From Colwellia sp. (GTDB lineage Bacteria > Pseudomonadota > Gammaproteobacteria > Enterobacterales > Alteromonadaceae): 64,000 bases of DNA. A model generated the notes under the pieces. The model saw only the letters and a program-made list of their open reading frames with translations. It made no database searches and was not told the DNA's origin. The DNA is taken from NCBI GenBank assembly GCA_020630795.1, contig JAHDIK010000009.1, positions 106,631 to 170,630 on the forward strand, given 5' to 3'. Positions 32,883 through 41,470 of the stretch are shown here, one piece after another. The translations under genes and the position numbers were made by a program. Each line of letters starts with the position of its first letter. Position 1 is the first letter of the stretch.

Positions 32883-35804
32883 ATGAACAATTTTAAGTTG
32901 TTATTAGCAGTAACATGGTTATTTTCGTGGATCACACAGGCAAATGTCCTAACGGTAGATACGTCGTCTGAAAGAAATCAAGTTAATATCAACCAAGGAT
33001 GGAAGTATCATAAAGGTAAAGTAAATACAGACCCCACTAAGCGTAGCTGGAATACGTCAGGCTGGGAGCAGGTAACATTGCCACATAGTTACCAGTTAAC
33101 GTCAATTAATTTAGATGACAGTACAGATGATAAGTCACAAAAAACATTCCACAGAGATGTAAGTTGGTATCAAAAAGAAATGCTTGTAAGTGCTACAGAT
33201 GGCCAACAAGTGTTTTTAGAGTTTGAAGGCGCTCATCAACGCACTCAATTGTGGGTGAATAACCAATTTGTAGGTGAGCATGCAACTGGTGGTTATACGC
33301 CGTTTCATTTCAATATCACTAAGTTTGTAAAGCGTAATGAAAAAAATACCTTTGTTGTATTTTTAGATAACAGGGTTGATAAAGATATTCCGCCAGATGG
33401 CCATGTAACTGACTATGTATTGTTCGGTGGCTTGTACAGAGATGTTTATTTAACGGTAACTGACGATCTTCATTTTTCTTATAACTGGGAAAGTAAAACA
33501 TCCGGTATTTTTGTTACAACGCCTACTGTTAACGAGCGCGATGCTACGGTATCTGTTAGGAGTGAAGTTAAAAACAATTCTAACAAAGTTAAATCATTTA
33601 CTGTGGCCACTAAAATAGTAGACGCCAATCAAAATTTGCTTGTAGAACATACAACCAAACACACGTTGGAAGCGAATTCAAAAACTACGATAAAACATAC
33701 TACGGGTTTGTCTGAAAATATTCAGTTATGGTCTCCTGACAATCCGTATTTATATCGTGTATATAGCCAAATAATCGATGACAAAAAAAATATAGATACA
33801 ATCAGTAATCCGTTAGGGCTACGTACCTTTGAGTTACGCTTAAATGAAGGCTTATTGTTAAACGGTAAACCGATCAAAATTATTGGTGCAAATAGACATC
33901 AACACTATCCATATATAGGTGATGCCGTTCCAAATAACTTGCATAGAAACGATGCGATTAAATTTAAAGAAGCTGGGATGAATCTCGTTCGTTTAGCGCA
34001 TTACCCTCATGATGATGCTTTTATTGAAGCATGTAACGAGCTTGGTTTAATTGTTGTTGAAGAACCGCCTACTTGGATTGAATTTGGTGATGACGTATGG
34101 TTTGACCGATTAGAACAAGCAACAAGGGTTATGATTCGTAATCACCGTAATCACCCGTCAGTTCTTGGGTGGGGAGCAGGCATAAATCATCGTGGCACCA
34201 TTAAACGCATGCATTATGCCGCTAAAGAAGAAGATCCTACACGTATAACCATGAATAACGGTACCTTGTGGACGGGCGAGCAACACTCAGGAGTTACAGA
34301 TTTATATGCGGTAATGGATTATAGAGGCGCGGTTAGAAAGCCTCACGATATGCTATTTGCCATGGAACATTCGGGTACGCGAGATAGTTTAGGCCTACAA
34401 GAAATTGTTTCACGCTACAAAGGTGATCCTAACCTTATAGGTTTAGCTTCGTGGAGCGGTCACGACAGTAATTCTTTTATCAAGCGTGACAAACAATATC
34501 CGAACTTATCGGTTTGGGGTATTTCGAGTTGGGATGCTTTTCGATCGCCTAAACCTATTTTTTATTGGTATCAGTCTGAATTAACGACTGAGCCAATGGT
34601 GCATATTCCAGACGTTGGCGGTCAAATTAAAGATAGCGTTCAGGTGTTTAGTAACGCGGAGTCTGTTGAGCTTGTACACGACGGTAAAAGTGTTGGTGTG
34701 TTTTCTCCGTCGATTACTGAAAAAAACAAAAACGTTAACTCACCGTCAACCATTATTCCTTATAAATGGGACAGTGGCGTAATGACAGCACATGCGCTTG
34801 AAAATGGTAAAAGAGTTGCTTCGCACACACGTGCTAAAACGAACGACGCGTACCAAATCTCTTTGGCTTTTGACACGACGGGATACGACTTTTCAGCCGA
34901 TGGTTCTAGTATTGTAATGGCCTACGCATATATTGAAGATAAAAACGGTTACGTGATTGAAGGCGATACACCATACGTAACTTTCTCTGTTTCTGGCGAC
35001 GCAGAGATTGTAGGAGATAAAACAATTGGCGCAAATCCAGTTACGTGGCGTAATGGTATTGCTCCAGTAATGGTTCGTGTAGGTAACACACCAAGCACGA
35101 TTAAACTTCAAGCAAAGGCAAAAGGTTTGAAGTCGGGTAGTACTTCGTTAACAACTAAAAAATGGCTGCCAGCTCAACCACACAACAAACATAAACTCAT
35201 AAATACACCTCTTGAACTTAAAGTTGATATTGGTAATTTAGAGCAACACCCACAGGAAGGTTTTCAATTGTGGTCGCAGGAAAGTGGCGAACAATTTAAG
35301 CAATTTATTGCGTCAAACAAACAAAAAGTTGGTGTTGCTATTACGGCGAATGGCGACATAGATTGGACGCATACTTGGGGCATGCCTGGCGATTTAAGCT
35401 TTATGATTGAAGATGGGGTTGAATTATCAACAAATAGCACGTTAATGCTAACGTTTAGTGATCTTCCTAAAGGCAAATATACCCTTAAAACTTGGCATCA
35501 TATGTTGAGCGATAAACGAGACAATGTTCCTTCAATCGGGTTCAATATTAACCCAACTAAACGCCAAGGTAGTTCAACTAAAAATTATACTCCTACGTTT
35601 GGGCAGCGCATTAAGGTGAGCGAAGCAGGAGGCGGAACTCGAGGAGACGGAGGTTCAAATAAAGGGGCAAAAGGTTACGCCAAACATACCTTTGTAAGTA
35701 ATGGTAACGGAAAAACATCGTTAGTTATTAGCGCTAAATCAACATCTAAAAGTAAAGACAGTAAATTTAGATTGAATGGTTTTGTGTTAACACAAACACA
35801 CTAA
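32883..35804 (+). CDS. GH2-family glycoside hydrolase with altered acid/base motif
   Basis: The 973-residue exported protein (signal peptide about residues 1-20, ending TQAN) has GH2 sugar-binding, Ig-like and TIM-barrel domains in order, then a DUF4982-type Ig domain (SVQVFSNAESVELVHDGKSVG) and a C-terminal beta-sandwich (residues 770-973). NRHQHYPYIGDAVP and RLAHYPHDDAFIEACNELG identify the group of secreted beta-galactosidase-like enzymes. In the usual NHPS...NE motif the acid/base Glu should follow Asn; here the sequence is NHPSVLGWGAGINHRG, with His in that place. The likely nucleophile Glu remains in LLFAMEHSG-like FAMEHSGTRD. Activity may therefore be unusual or lost. It is followed 29 bp later by the DUF5060 gene. 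Confidence 0.85.
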   Translation: MNNFKLLLAVTWLFSWITQANVLTVDTSSERNQVNINQGWKYHKGKVNTDPTKRSWNTSGWEQVTLPHSYQLTSINLDDSTDDKSQKTFHRDVSWYQKEMLVSATDGQQVFLEFEGAHQRTQLWVNNQFVGEHATGGYTPFHFNITKFVKRNEKNTFVVFLDNRVDKDIPPDGHVTDYVLFGGLYRDVYLTVTDDLHFSYNWESKTSGIFVTTPTVNERDATVSVRSEVKNNSNKVKSFTVATKIVDANQNLLVEHTTKHTLEANSKTTIKHTTGLSENIQLWSPDNPYLYRVYSQIIDDKKNIDTISNPLGLRTFELRLNEGLLLNGKPIKIIGANRHQHYPYIGDAVPNNLHRNDAIKFKEAGMNLVRLAHYPHDDAFIEACNELGLIVVEEPPTWIEFGDDVWFDRLEQATRVMIRNHRNHPSVLGWGAGINHRGTIKRMHYAAKEEDPTRITMNNGTLWTGEQHSGVTDLYAVMDYRGAVRKPHDMLFAMEHSGTRDSLGLQEIVSRYKGDPNLIGLASWSGHDSNSFIKRDKQYPNLSVWGISSWDAFRSPKPIFYWYQSELTTEPMVHIPDVGGQIKDSVQVFSNAESVELVHDGKSVGVFSPSITEKNKNVNSPSTIIPYKWDSGVMTAHALENGKRVASHTRAKTNDAYQISLAFDTTGYDFSADGSSIVMAYAYIEDKNGYVIEGDTPYVTFSVSGDAEIVGDKTIGANPVTWRNGIAPVMVRVGNTPSTIKLQAKAKGLKSGSTSLTTKKWLPAQPHNKHKLINTPLELKVDIGNLEQHPQEGFQLWSQESGEQFKQFIASNKQKVGVAITANGDIDWTHTWGMPGDLSFMIEDGVELSTNSTLMLTFSDLPKGKYTLKTWHHMLSDKRDNVPSIGFNINPTKRQGSSTKNYTPTFGQRIKVSEAGGGTRGDGGSNKGAKGYAKHTFVSNGNGKTSLVISAKSTSKSKDSKFRLNGFVLTQTH

Positions 35805-35833
35805 ACAATTTAACGTTCTATACGGATAACTTA

Positions 35834-37501
35834 ATGACAAATAAACAACTAAACGTTCGACATAGCGTACACATAATAGCTTTGTTTATAGGGCTTTGTT
35901 TTGCGCTTATTGCAACGTCAATTAATGCAAAAACATTTAAAGTAGAAAAATGGGAAGTTATTGATATTCCTGTTACAGCTTCGGTTAAACACAAGCAATT
36001 GTTTAGTGTTGACGCTAACGCGATTTTTACCCATGTGTCCGGTAAAAAACAAACAGTACCTGTTTTTTATAATGGTGGCAAAGAATGGCTTATTCGTTTT
36101 TCAGCGAGCGATATTGGTAACTGGACATACAAAATAAAAAGTAAACAAAAAGCGCTCAATGGTAAATCAGGTCGGGTAAAAGTTATACAAAATACCGACC
36201 AAACCAATCATGGTGGTGTTGTTTTAAGCAATGAAAAAGGTAAAAAACAGTCGTTTTTTTATGAAGACGGTACACCATATTTTGTTTTAGGTTATGAACT
36301 TGATTGGTTATTCGCGCTAGATTACGAAAACGACAAAGGGCTGCCAAAAAGTGAACACTTATTGTCTTTGATTAAAGAGAATGGGTTTAATCATATTGTG
36401 ATGAACGTATATTCTCATGATGTGAGTTGGACCAAAGATCCTAAATTGGCTTCTCACCCTGAACATGAGTTTGGTGGTAAACAAAACATTTTTCCATTTT
36501 TAGGATCAAACGCTGAGCCTGATTTTTCTTCATTAAATGTAGAGTTTTTTAAAAAGTTTGATCGTACCGTACAGCTATTACACGACAAGCGAATTGTTGC
36601 GCATTTAATGATTTATGTGTGGAATAAACTCGTAAGTTGGCCTGACATGAACAGCGATGCTGACAATATGTATTTCGATTACATCGTAAAACGTTATCAA
36701 GCCTATCCAAACGTTGTTTGGGATATTTCGAAAGAAGCGTTGTACTACGGCCGAGCTGACGAAGCATATATCAAAGGGCGCATAGAACGTTTAAGAAAGT
36801 TAAATTATTATGATCGTCTTGTCACCGTTCACGACTTTAAATACTGCACCAAATACCCTGAACAAGTTGATTTTATTTCAACACAAGATTGGAAGCACGA
36901 CATTTACAACAGAATGCTTGATGTACGACAAAAGTTTCCTAATAAGCCTATTTTTAATATTGAGCATGGTGGTTACGAGCAGTCACCTTACTTAGTTTTT
37001 CCGGGGGATTATGTAGATCCAGAAGTTTCAGTAAGACGCAATTGGATGATTTTGTTCGCTGGCGTATATACAACCTATTACTGGCAAGGAACATCGTGGA
37101 ACGTGATTATTTATAATCCGTTTCAACAACCAGACGATTACGTGAAACCTCGTTTCGATTACTTTCAGCACATGAGTAATTTCTTTAGTCAGTATGAATT
37201 TTCTGAATTTATACCTAATCCAGGTAAAAATGGTTCGGGCTATACCTTATCGAATAAAGAAGAGACGTACTTGATATATGTTCCTAAAGGGAATTACCAA
37301 ATGTCGAGAGGCGATTGGTTCTTACAAAACGTTAAAGACGGCGTGAGCTTTGAATCAAAACAAGTAAGAAATTATAAGTGGTTTAATACACTCACAGGGG
37401 AAATTACTGAACCTAAACCTATCACTAAAGGCATGTTGTTTATTTCACCTTGGCGTGGAAAGGCTGATAGCATATTGATCAGTGAGCTTGTGTCTAAGTA
37501 A
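35834..37501 (+). CDS. Exported DUF5060-domain glycoside hydrolase (TIM barrel)
   Basis: The 555-residue protein has a signal peptide (about residues 14-32, ending INAK). Residues 35-125 match the DUF5060 Ig-like domain found in front of polysaccharide hydrolases (VEKWEVIDIPVTA, FSASDIGNWTYKI). The barrel follows, beginning FFYEDGTPYFVLGYELDWLF. Two glutamates are in positions typical of a retaining clan: VVWDISKEALYYG and IFNIEHGGYE. The last 90 residues form a beta domain with FFSQYEFSEFIPNPG and YLIYVPKG, like the collagen-binding-like end of DUF4038 enzymes. The sugar specificity is unknown; enzymes of this type act on algal polysaccharides or on plant pectin side chains. It is in an operon with the GH2 gene. 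Confidence 0.78.
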   Translation: MTNKQLNVRHSVHIIALFIGLCFALIATSINAKTFKVEKWEVIDIPVTASVKHKQLFSVDANAIFTHVSGKKQTVPVFYNGGKEWLIRFSASDIGNWTYKIKSKQKALNGKSGRVKVIQNTDQTNHGGVVLSNEKGKKQSFFYEDGTPYFVLGYELDWLFALDYENDKGLPKSEHLLSLIKENGFNHIVMNVYSHDVSWTKDPKLASHPEHEFGGKQNIFPFLGSNAEPDFSSLNVEFFKKFDRTVQLLHDKRIVAHLMIYVWNKLVSWPDMNSDADNMYFDYIVKRYQAYPNVVWDISKEALYYGRADEAYIKGRIERLRKLNYYDRLVTVHDFKYCTKYPEQVDFISTQDWKHDIYNRMLDVRQKFPNKPIFNIEHGGYEQSPYLVFPGDYVDPEVSVRRNWMILFAGVYTTYYWQGTSWNVIIYNPFQQPDDYVKPRFDYFQHMSNFFSQYEFSEFIPNPGKNGSGYTLSNKEETYLIYVPKGNYQMSRGDWFLQNVKDGVSFESKQVRNYKWFNTLTGEITEPKPITKGMLFISPWRGKADSILISELVSK

Positions 37502-37570
37502 TACAGGCAAACCATATAAAAAGTATCTTTAGCCAGTATTATTTCTGTCTATAATTTCTGCTTACATAAA

Positions 37571-37593
37571 CCCAGCTTTACGCTGGGTTTACT
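37571..37593 (+). terminator. Hairpin terminator after the glycosidase operon
   Basis: CCCAGC and GCTGGG pair around TTTAC and are followed by a T-rich stretch, 70 bases after the stop codon. Confidence 0.65.
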
Positions 37594-37686
37594 TTTATTA
37601 ACGGTTATTGTTGGCTAATTTATTTTATTTAAGCGTTTGTTAGATATAATGTATATATAAATATTTGCTAATGTGGAGCATAGTCA

Positions 37687-38805
37687 ATGTCGGTAGTTAT
37701 TAGTGGTTCGGGTTTATTTACACCCCCTCATAGTGTTTCAAACGATGAACTTGTTGGGGCTTTCAACCAATATGTTGAAGAATATAACCAAGAGAATAGC
37801 GATGCTATTGCTTCAGGCGAACTAGAGGCATTAAAGCCGTCATCTAGCGAGTTTATTGAAAAAGCGTCAGGCATTAAAAGTCGTTATGTCATGTATAAAG
37901 ACGGCGCACTTGATACAAAAACAATGATGCCACTTATACCTGAACGCTCTAACGATGAGCTATCTATACAGGCAGAAATGGCCGTATCAGCCGCAAAACA
38001 AGCAATGAAAGCTGCAAATAAAACCCCAGAAGATATTGATCTTATTATTGTTGCTTGTTCATATACTCAGCGTTCATACCCAGCAATAGCTATTGAAGTG
38101 CAAAACGAGCTTGGTTGCGGTGGTTGGGCGTTTGATATGTTGGTTGCTTGTTCAGCTGCAACTTTTGGTATTATGAACGCTGCTAACGCAGTACGTGGTG
38201 GTACAGCCAAAACCGTTTTAGTGATTAATCCTGAATTAACATTTCCACAAATTAACTTACGCGACAGAGATAGTCACTTTATTTTTGGCGACGTAGCAAC
38301 AGCGGTGGTTATTGAAAATGAAGAAACCGCAACCGGCGATCATTGTTTTAAGTTGTTAACAACTAAGCCAATAACAACATTCTCAAACAATATTCGTAGT
38401 AACTTTGGTCACGTAAACCGCTGTTCTCCAGAGACTATGGACGCTCCTGATAAACTCTTTGTGCAGCAAGGCAGAAAGGTGTTTAAAGAAGTATTACCCA
38501 TGGTTTGTCAGTTAATTGAAGAGCAGATCTCTGCAGCGAATGTTGAAGTGTCAGATCTTAAAAGACTCTTTCTTCATCAAGCTAATATTAATATGAATAC
38601 TTTTATTGCTAAGAAAGTTTTAGGGCGTGACCCAGTCGATAACGAAGCTCCAATTATTCTCGATGAGTTTGCCAATACTGCATCAGCAGGATCTATTATT
38701 GCCTTTCATCGTCACCATGAAGACATGGTAAGTGGCGATAAAGCGCTAATTTGTTCATTCGGAGCAGGGTACTCAGCAGGTTGCTTAGTAATAGAGCATC
38801 TTTAA
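37687..38805 (+). CDS. Beta-ketoacyl-ACP synthase III-like enzyme
   Basis: The 372-residue protein has the KASIII thiolase fold with the catalytic triad: Cys in DMLVACSAATFGI, His in LFLHQANINMN and Asn in DEFANTASAGSI. E. coli FabH is 317 residues; this one has an extra 50 residues, mostly in an insert near residues 25-85 that carries NQYVEEYNQEN and the MMPLIPERSNDE segment. The longer FabH-like form is widespread in Alteromonadales as a second copy. It condenses acyl-CoA with malonyl-ACP; which acyl group cannot be told. The start has GGAG upstream. No lipid genes are adjacent. Confidence 0.85.
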   Translation: MSVVISGSGLFTPPHSVSNDELVGAFNQYVEEYNQENSDAIASGELEALKPSSSEFIEKASGIKSRYVMYKDGALDTKTMMPLIPERSNDELSIQAEMAVSAAKQAMKAANKTPEDIDLIIVACSYTQRSYPAIAIEVQNELGCGGWAFDMLVACSAATFGIMNAANAVRGGTAKTVLVINPELTFPQINLRDRDSHFIFGDVATAVVIENEETATGDHCFKLLTTKPITTFSNNIRSNFGHVNRCSPETMDAPDKLFVQQGRKVFKEVLPMVCQLIEEQISAANVEVSDLKRLFLHQANINMNTFIAKKVLGRDPVDNEAPIILDEFANTASAGSIIAFHRHHEDMVSGDKALICSFGAGYSAGCLVIEHL

Positions 38806-38886
38806 TATTCGCATAGAGTTCTAAATGTTTTGAGTGTGTATTGAAATGCGCATTGTTAGAAAAGCTTTAAACATATTCACATAACA

Positions 38887-38922
38887 GAAAAAGGCGTCAA
38901 CCTCTCGGTGACGCCTTTTCGT
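38887..38922. terminator. Bidirectional terminator between KASIII-like and serine hydrolase genes
   Basis: AAAAGGCGTCA and TGACGCCTTTT pair around a 9-base loop, with A-run before and T-run after, between convergent genes. Confidence 0.85.
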
Positions 38923-38964
38923 TTTTTTGTCTTCTATTAAATGTGTTTACACATCTAAAGCTTA

Positions 38965-40134
38965 TTATGAGCTATGCAACCTTTCCCAAAAGTCACTCGA
39001 CACTTTATTGATTAAGTTTGCTTCAGCATTCATTAATACCGCAAAACCTATGCCTAATTCAGGTGAGTAACCAATGTCGGCTCTAAAGCCAGATACCCAG
39101 CCTGAATGATAAATAACAGGCTTATCTTTAATTTTATATATTCTCCAACCGTAGCCGTAATGTGCGTCAGTTAAATGATTACGCCAATAACTTCTTCGAA
39201 GGTCTTTTTGGGTTTTAATCCGTGGCGTAGTTAACTCGTCAAGTAATGCTGGCGAAAGTACGTTAGGTTCATGCCCTAGGTTAGCAATTAACCATTTTCC
39301 CATGTCAGAAATACTGGCATTTACACCTGCTGCAGGCGCTACTTTATAGTAGTCTGGCGTTACCTTAACCGTTCGCCAGATATACTTTTTAATGGCTTTG
39401 CCTTTTTTGTCTTTTTTACCTGTTTTTACCGTTTTACGTAATACGTGAGGCTTTGCAGTATTTTTGTTGTTTTTAAATACATCGATACCAACCGATGCAT
39501 TGTTCATCTCTAAAGGATTAAATAATCGCTCTTGTAATAAATCGGAATAGCTTTTCGATTGGCTGGCTTCAATTGCGGGCTCTAACAACCCGTAAGCAAT
39601 GTTCTGATAACCATAACATTTAGCTGGCTGACAAATAGGCGTTACACGATCGAATCGGCTAATAACTTTTTTCATGCTCCAGTTTTCATGCAATAGGTTG
39701 TCGTATGCATTGGGCATAAGTCCACTTGAATGACTTAGTATATGTTTTAACTGGATTTTGTCGGCAGCGCCTTTTTTAGCAAGCTCAAAATTAGGAACGT
39801 ATTTGGTGATAGGGTCCGACAAACTTAATTGGTTCTCTTGTGCCAACATAGTTGTAATGGTTGCTGCAAAAGGTTTCGATACCGATGCTAAACGAAAAAC
39901 CGTATTTGAATTGATTTTGCTCGACTTGGCTTTGTCAGTATAACCAAATGTTTTTTGCGCGATAACTTTGTCGTTTTTTACGATGACATATGCGGCGCCA
40001 GGAATACTAAATTTTTTAATATCGCGAGCTAACTCAAACGTTAAATCTTTGTCGAGCTTAGAAAGGTTTGTACTGTTCGAATTAAATGAAAGCAAACTAA
40101 GGAAAACAACGGGGAAAAAAGCTTTAAAGAACAT
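38965..40134 (-). CDS. Exported serine hydrolase, beta-lactamase/esterase family
   Basis: I start at the ATG of MFFKAFFPVV, which opens a signal peptide; a TTG 33 bases upstream also stays in frame. The 389-residue protein has the class C superfamily motifs SVSK (LASVSKPFA), YQN (YGYQNIAYG) and HSG (YHSGWVSGF). An insert near residues 225-250 is very rich in lysine. The substrate is unknown; related enzymes are esterases and D-amino-acid peptidases. It is convergent with the KASIII-like gene and is more distantly related to the protein at 572-1669. Confidence 0.83.
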   Translation of the reverse strand: MFFKAFFPVVFLSLLSFNSNSTNLSKLDKDLTFELARDIKKFSIPGAAYVIVKNDKVIAQKTFGYTDKAKSSKINSNTVFRLASVSKPFAATITTMLAQENQLSLSDPITKYVPNFELAKKGAADKIQLKHILSHSSGLMPNAYDNLLHENWSMKKVISRFDRVTPICQPAKCYGYQNIAYGLLEPAIEASQSKSYSDLLQERLFNPLEMNNASVGIDVFKNNKNTAKPHVLRKTVKTGKKDKKGKAIKKYIWRTVKVTPDYYKVAPAAGVNASISDMGKWLIANLGHEPNVLSPALLDELTTPRIKTQKDLRRSYWRNHLTDAHYGYGWRIYKIKDKPVIYHSGWVSGFRADIGYSPELGIGFAVLMNAEANLINKVSSDFWERLHSS

Positions 40135-40375
40135 CAATAGCAACTCAATATGCAAAAAAGTGAACAATACTATACATACACATAGAAAATAAAAAGCAAA
40201 ATTTCAATAAATTATCGATTGGTAATCACGTAAATTTGTAACTAAATATTGGTAGTTATTCAGCAATAGCGACTAAATAGTTAAATTATGAGGTAAACGG
40301 CATCAAGAAACTGGTTGTGCTGCGTTATAATTTAATCAATCCATTATGTTTTCCTTTATAAAGTTGAAAGTATTT

Positions 40376-41470
40376 ATGCCAGCTTCTTTTTCAAATCGTA
40401 TTCCTTTGTTTTTCTTATTAGCGTTAGTTATAGCGCTTATCGTTTATCTTCAGTGGCCTCAACAAAAGGTCGAAAAAGCTAAGCATAAACGTGTTATTGC
40501 CGTAAAAACGGTTACCTTGGCTCAAGCTGAGTTTAAGAATGTTATTGAGTCTATCGGTACAACTCGTGCCAAAGAACAAGTTGAACTTACAAGTAAATAT
40601 GCTGATGTGGTAGATGAAATATTTTTTGATGATGGTCTTATTGTTAAAAAAGGGGATTTGCTTGTTAGATTAGGAAGTAAAGAAGCGCGCTCTAAGGTTA
40701 AAGAACTAGAAGCAAACCTTGCAGAGTCTATGCTTCAGTTAACGCGTTACCAAGACTTATTAAAGCGTAAAGCTACGTCTAAGTCGTTAGTTGACCAACA
40801 AAATGCGAAAACAATGGCGATTGAAGCACAACTTCAAAGTGCGCAAACCAAACTCGATTATTTAACAATTACAGCTCCGTTCGATGGTGTTTTAGGTTTT
40901 CGCCAAATCAGTGTGGGCAGTTATATTGGGTCTGGCGATCAAATTGCACGGTTAGATAACATAAGCACAGTAAAGGTCGACTTTTCATTACCTGAACGTT
41001 ACTTACCATTAGTGAGTGTTGGTCAAGTTATTCAGGCGTCAAGCGCTGCTTATCAGTCTGAACTATTTACCGGTAATGTAACCTCAATTGATAGTCGAGT
41101 GGACGCTATTACTCGCACAATTAAAGTGAGAGCAGAAATTGAAAATGCAGATTATAAGTTACGTGCGGGCATGTTGTTAAATGTACATATAGACCAACAA
41201 GTTGATACCGTATTACAACTTCCAGAAAGTGCAATAATTCCTATCGAAGACAAACACTATGTATATGTAGCTGATAATAACGTAGCCAAACGTATCGCGA
41301 TAACTATTGGTCGTCGCCAACCGGGTATTGTAGAAGTTGTTGACGGAATAGCGGAAGGTACAGAAGTTATTGTTGAAGGGGCGCTTAAATTACGCGATGG
41401 GAGCGATATTTCAATCATCAACCAAGCGACTCTCGCAAATGAGCGCGTAAGCAAGGAGGAGTCGGAGTGA
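40376..41470 (+). CDS. RND efflux periplasmic adaptor (membrane fusion protein)
   Basis: The 364-residue adaptor has one N-terminal membrane anchor (IPLFFLLALVIALIVYLQW). It then shows the lipoyl/barrel-sandwich half-motifs (EQVELTSKYADVVDEIFFDDG and DYLTITAPFDGVLGFRQISVGSYIG), separated by a helical hairpin (residues 95-155), and a beta-barrel and membrane-proximal domain to the end. I choose the ATG at 40376, which has GAAAG upstream; 40346 is the first in-frame ATG. The stop overlaps the GTG start of the pump gene. It should link the pump to an outer-membrane channel, which is not encoded nearby. Confidence 0.88.
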   Translation: MPASFSNRIPLFFLLALVIALIVYLQWPQQKVEKAKHKRVIAVKTVTLAQAEFKNVIESIGTTRAKEQVELTSKYADVVDEIFFDDGLIVKKGDLLVRLGSKEARSKVKELEANLAESMLQLTRYQDLLKRKATSKSLVDQQNAKTMAIEAQLQSAQTKLDYLTITAPFDGVLGFRQISVGSYIGSGDQIARLDNISTVKVDFSLPERYLPLVSVGQVIQASSAAYQSELFTGNVTSIDSRVDAITRTIKVRAEIENADYKLRAGMLLNVHIDQQVDTVLQLPESAIIPIEDKHYVYVADNNVAKRIAITIGRRQPGIVEVVDGIAEGTEVIVEGALKLRDGSDISIINQATLANERVSKEESE

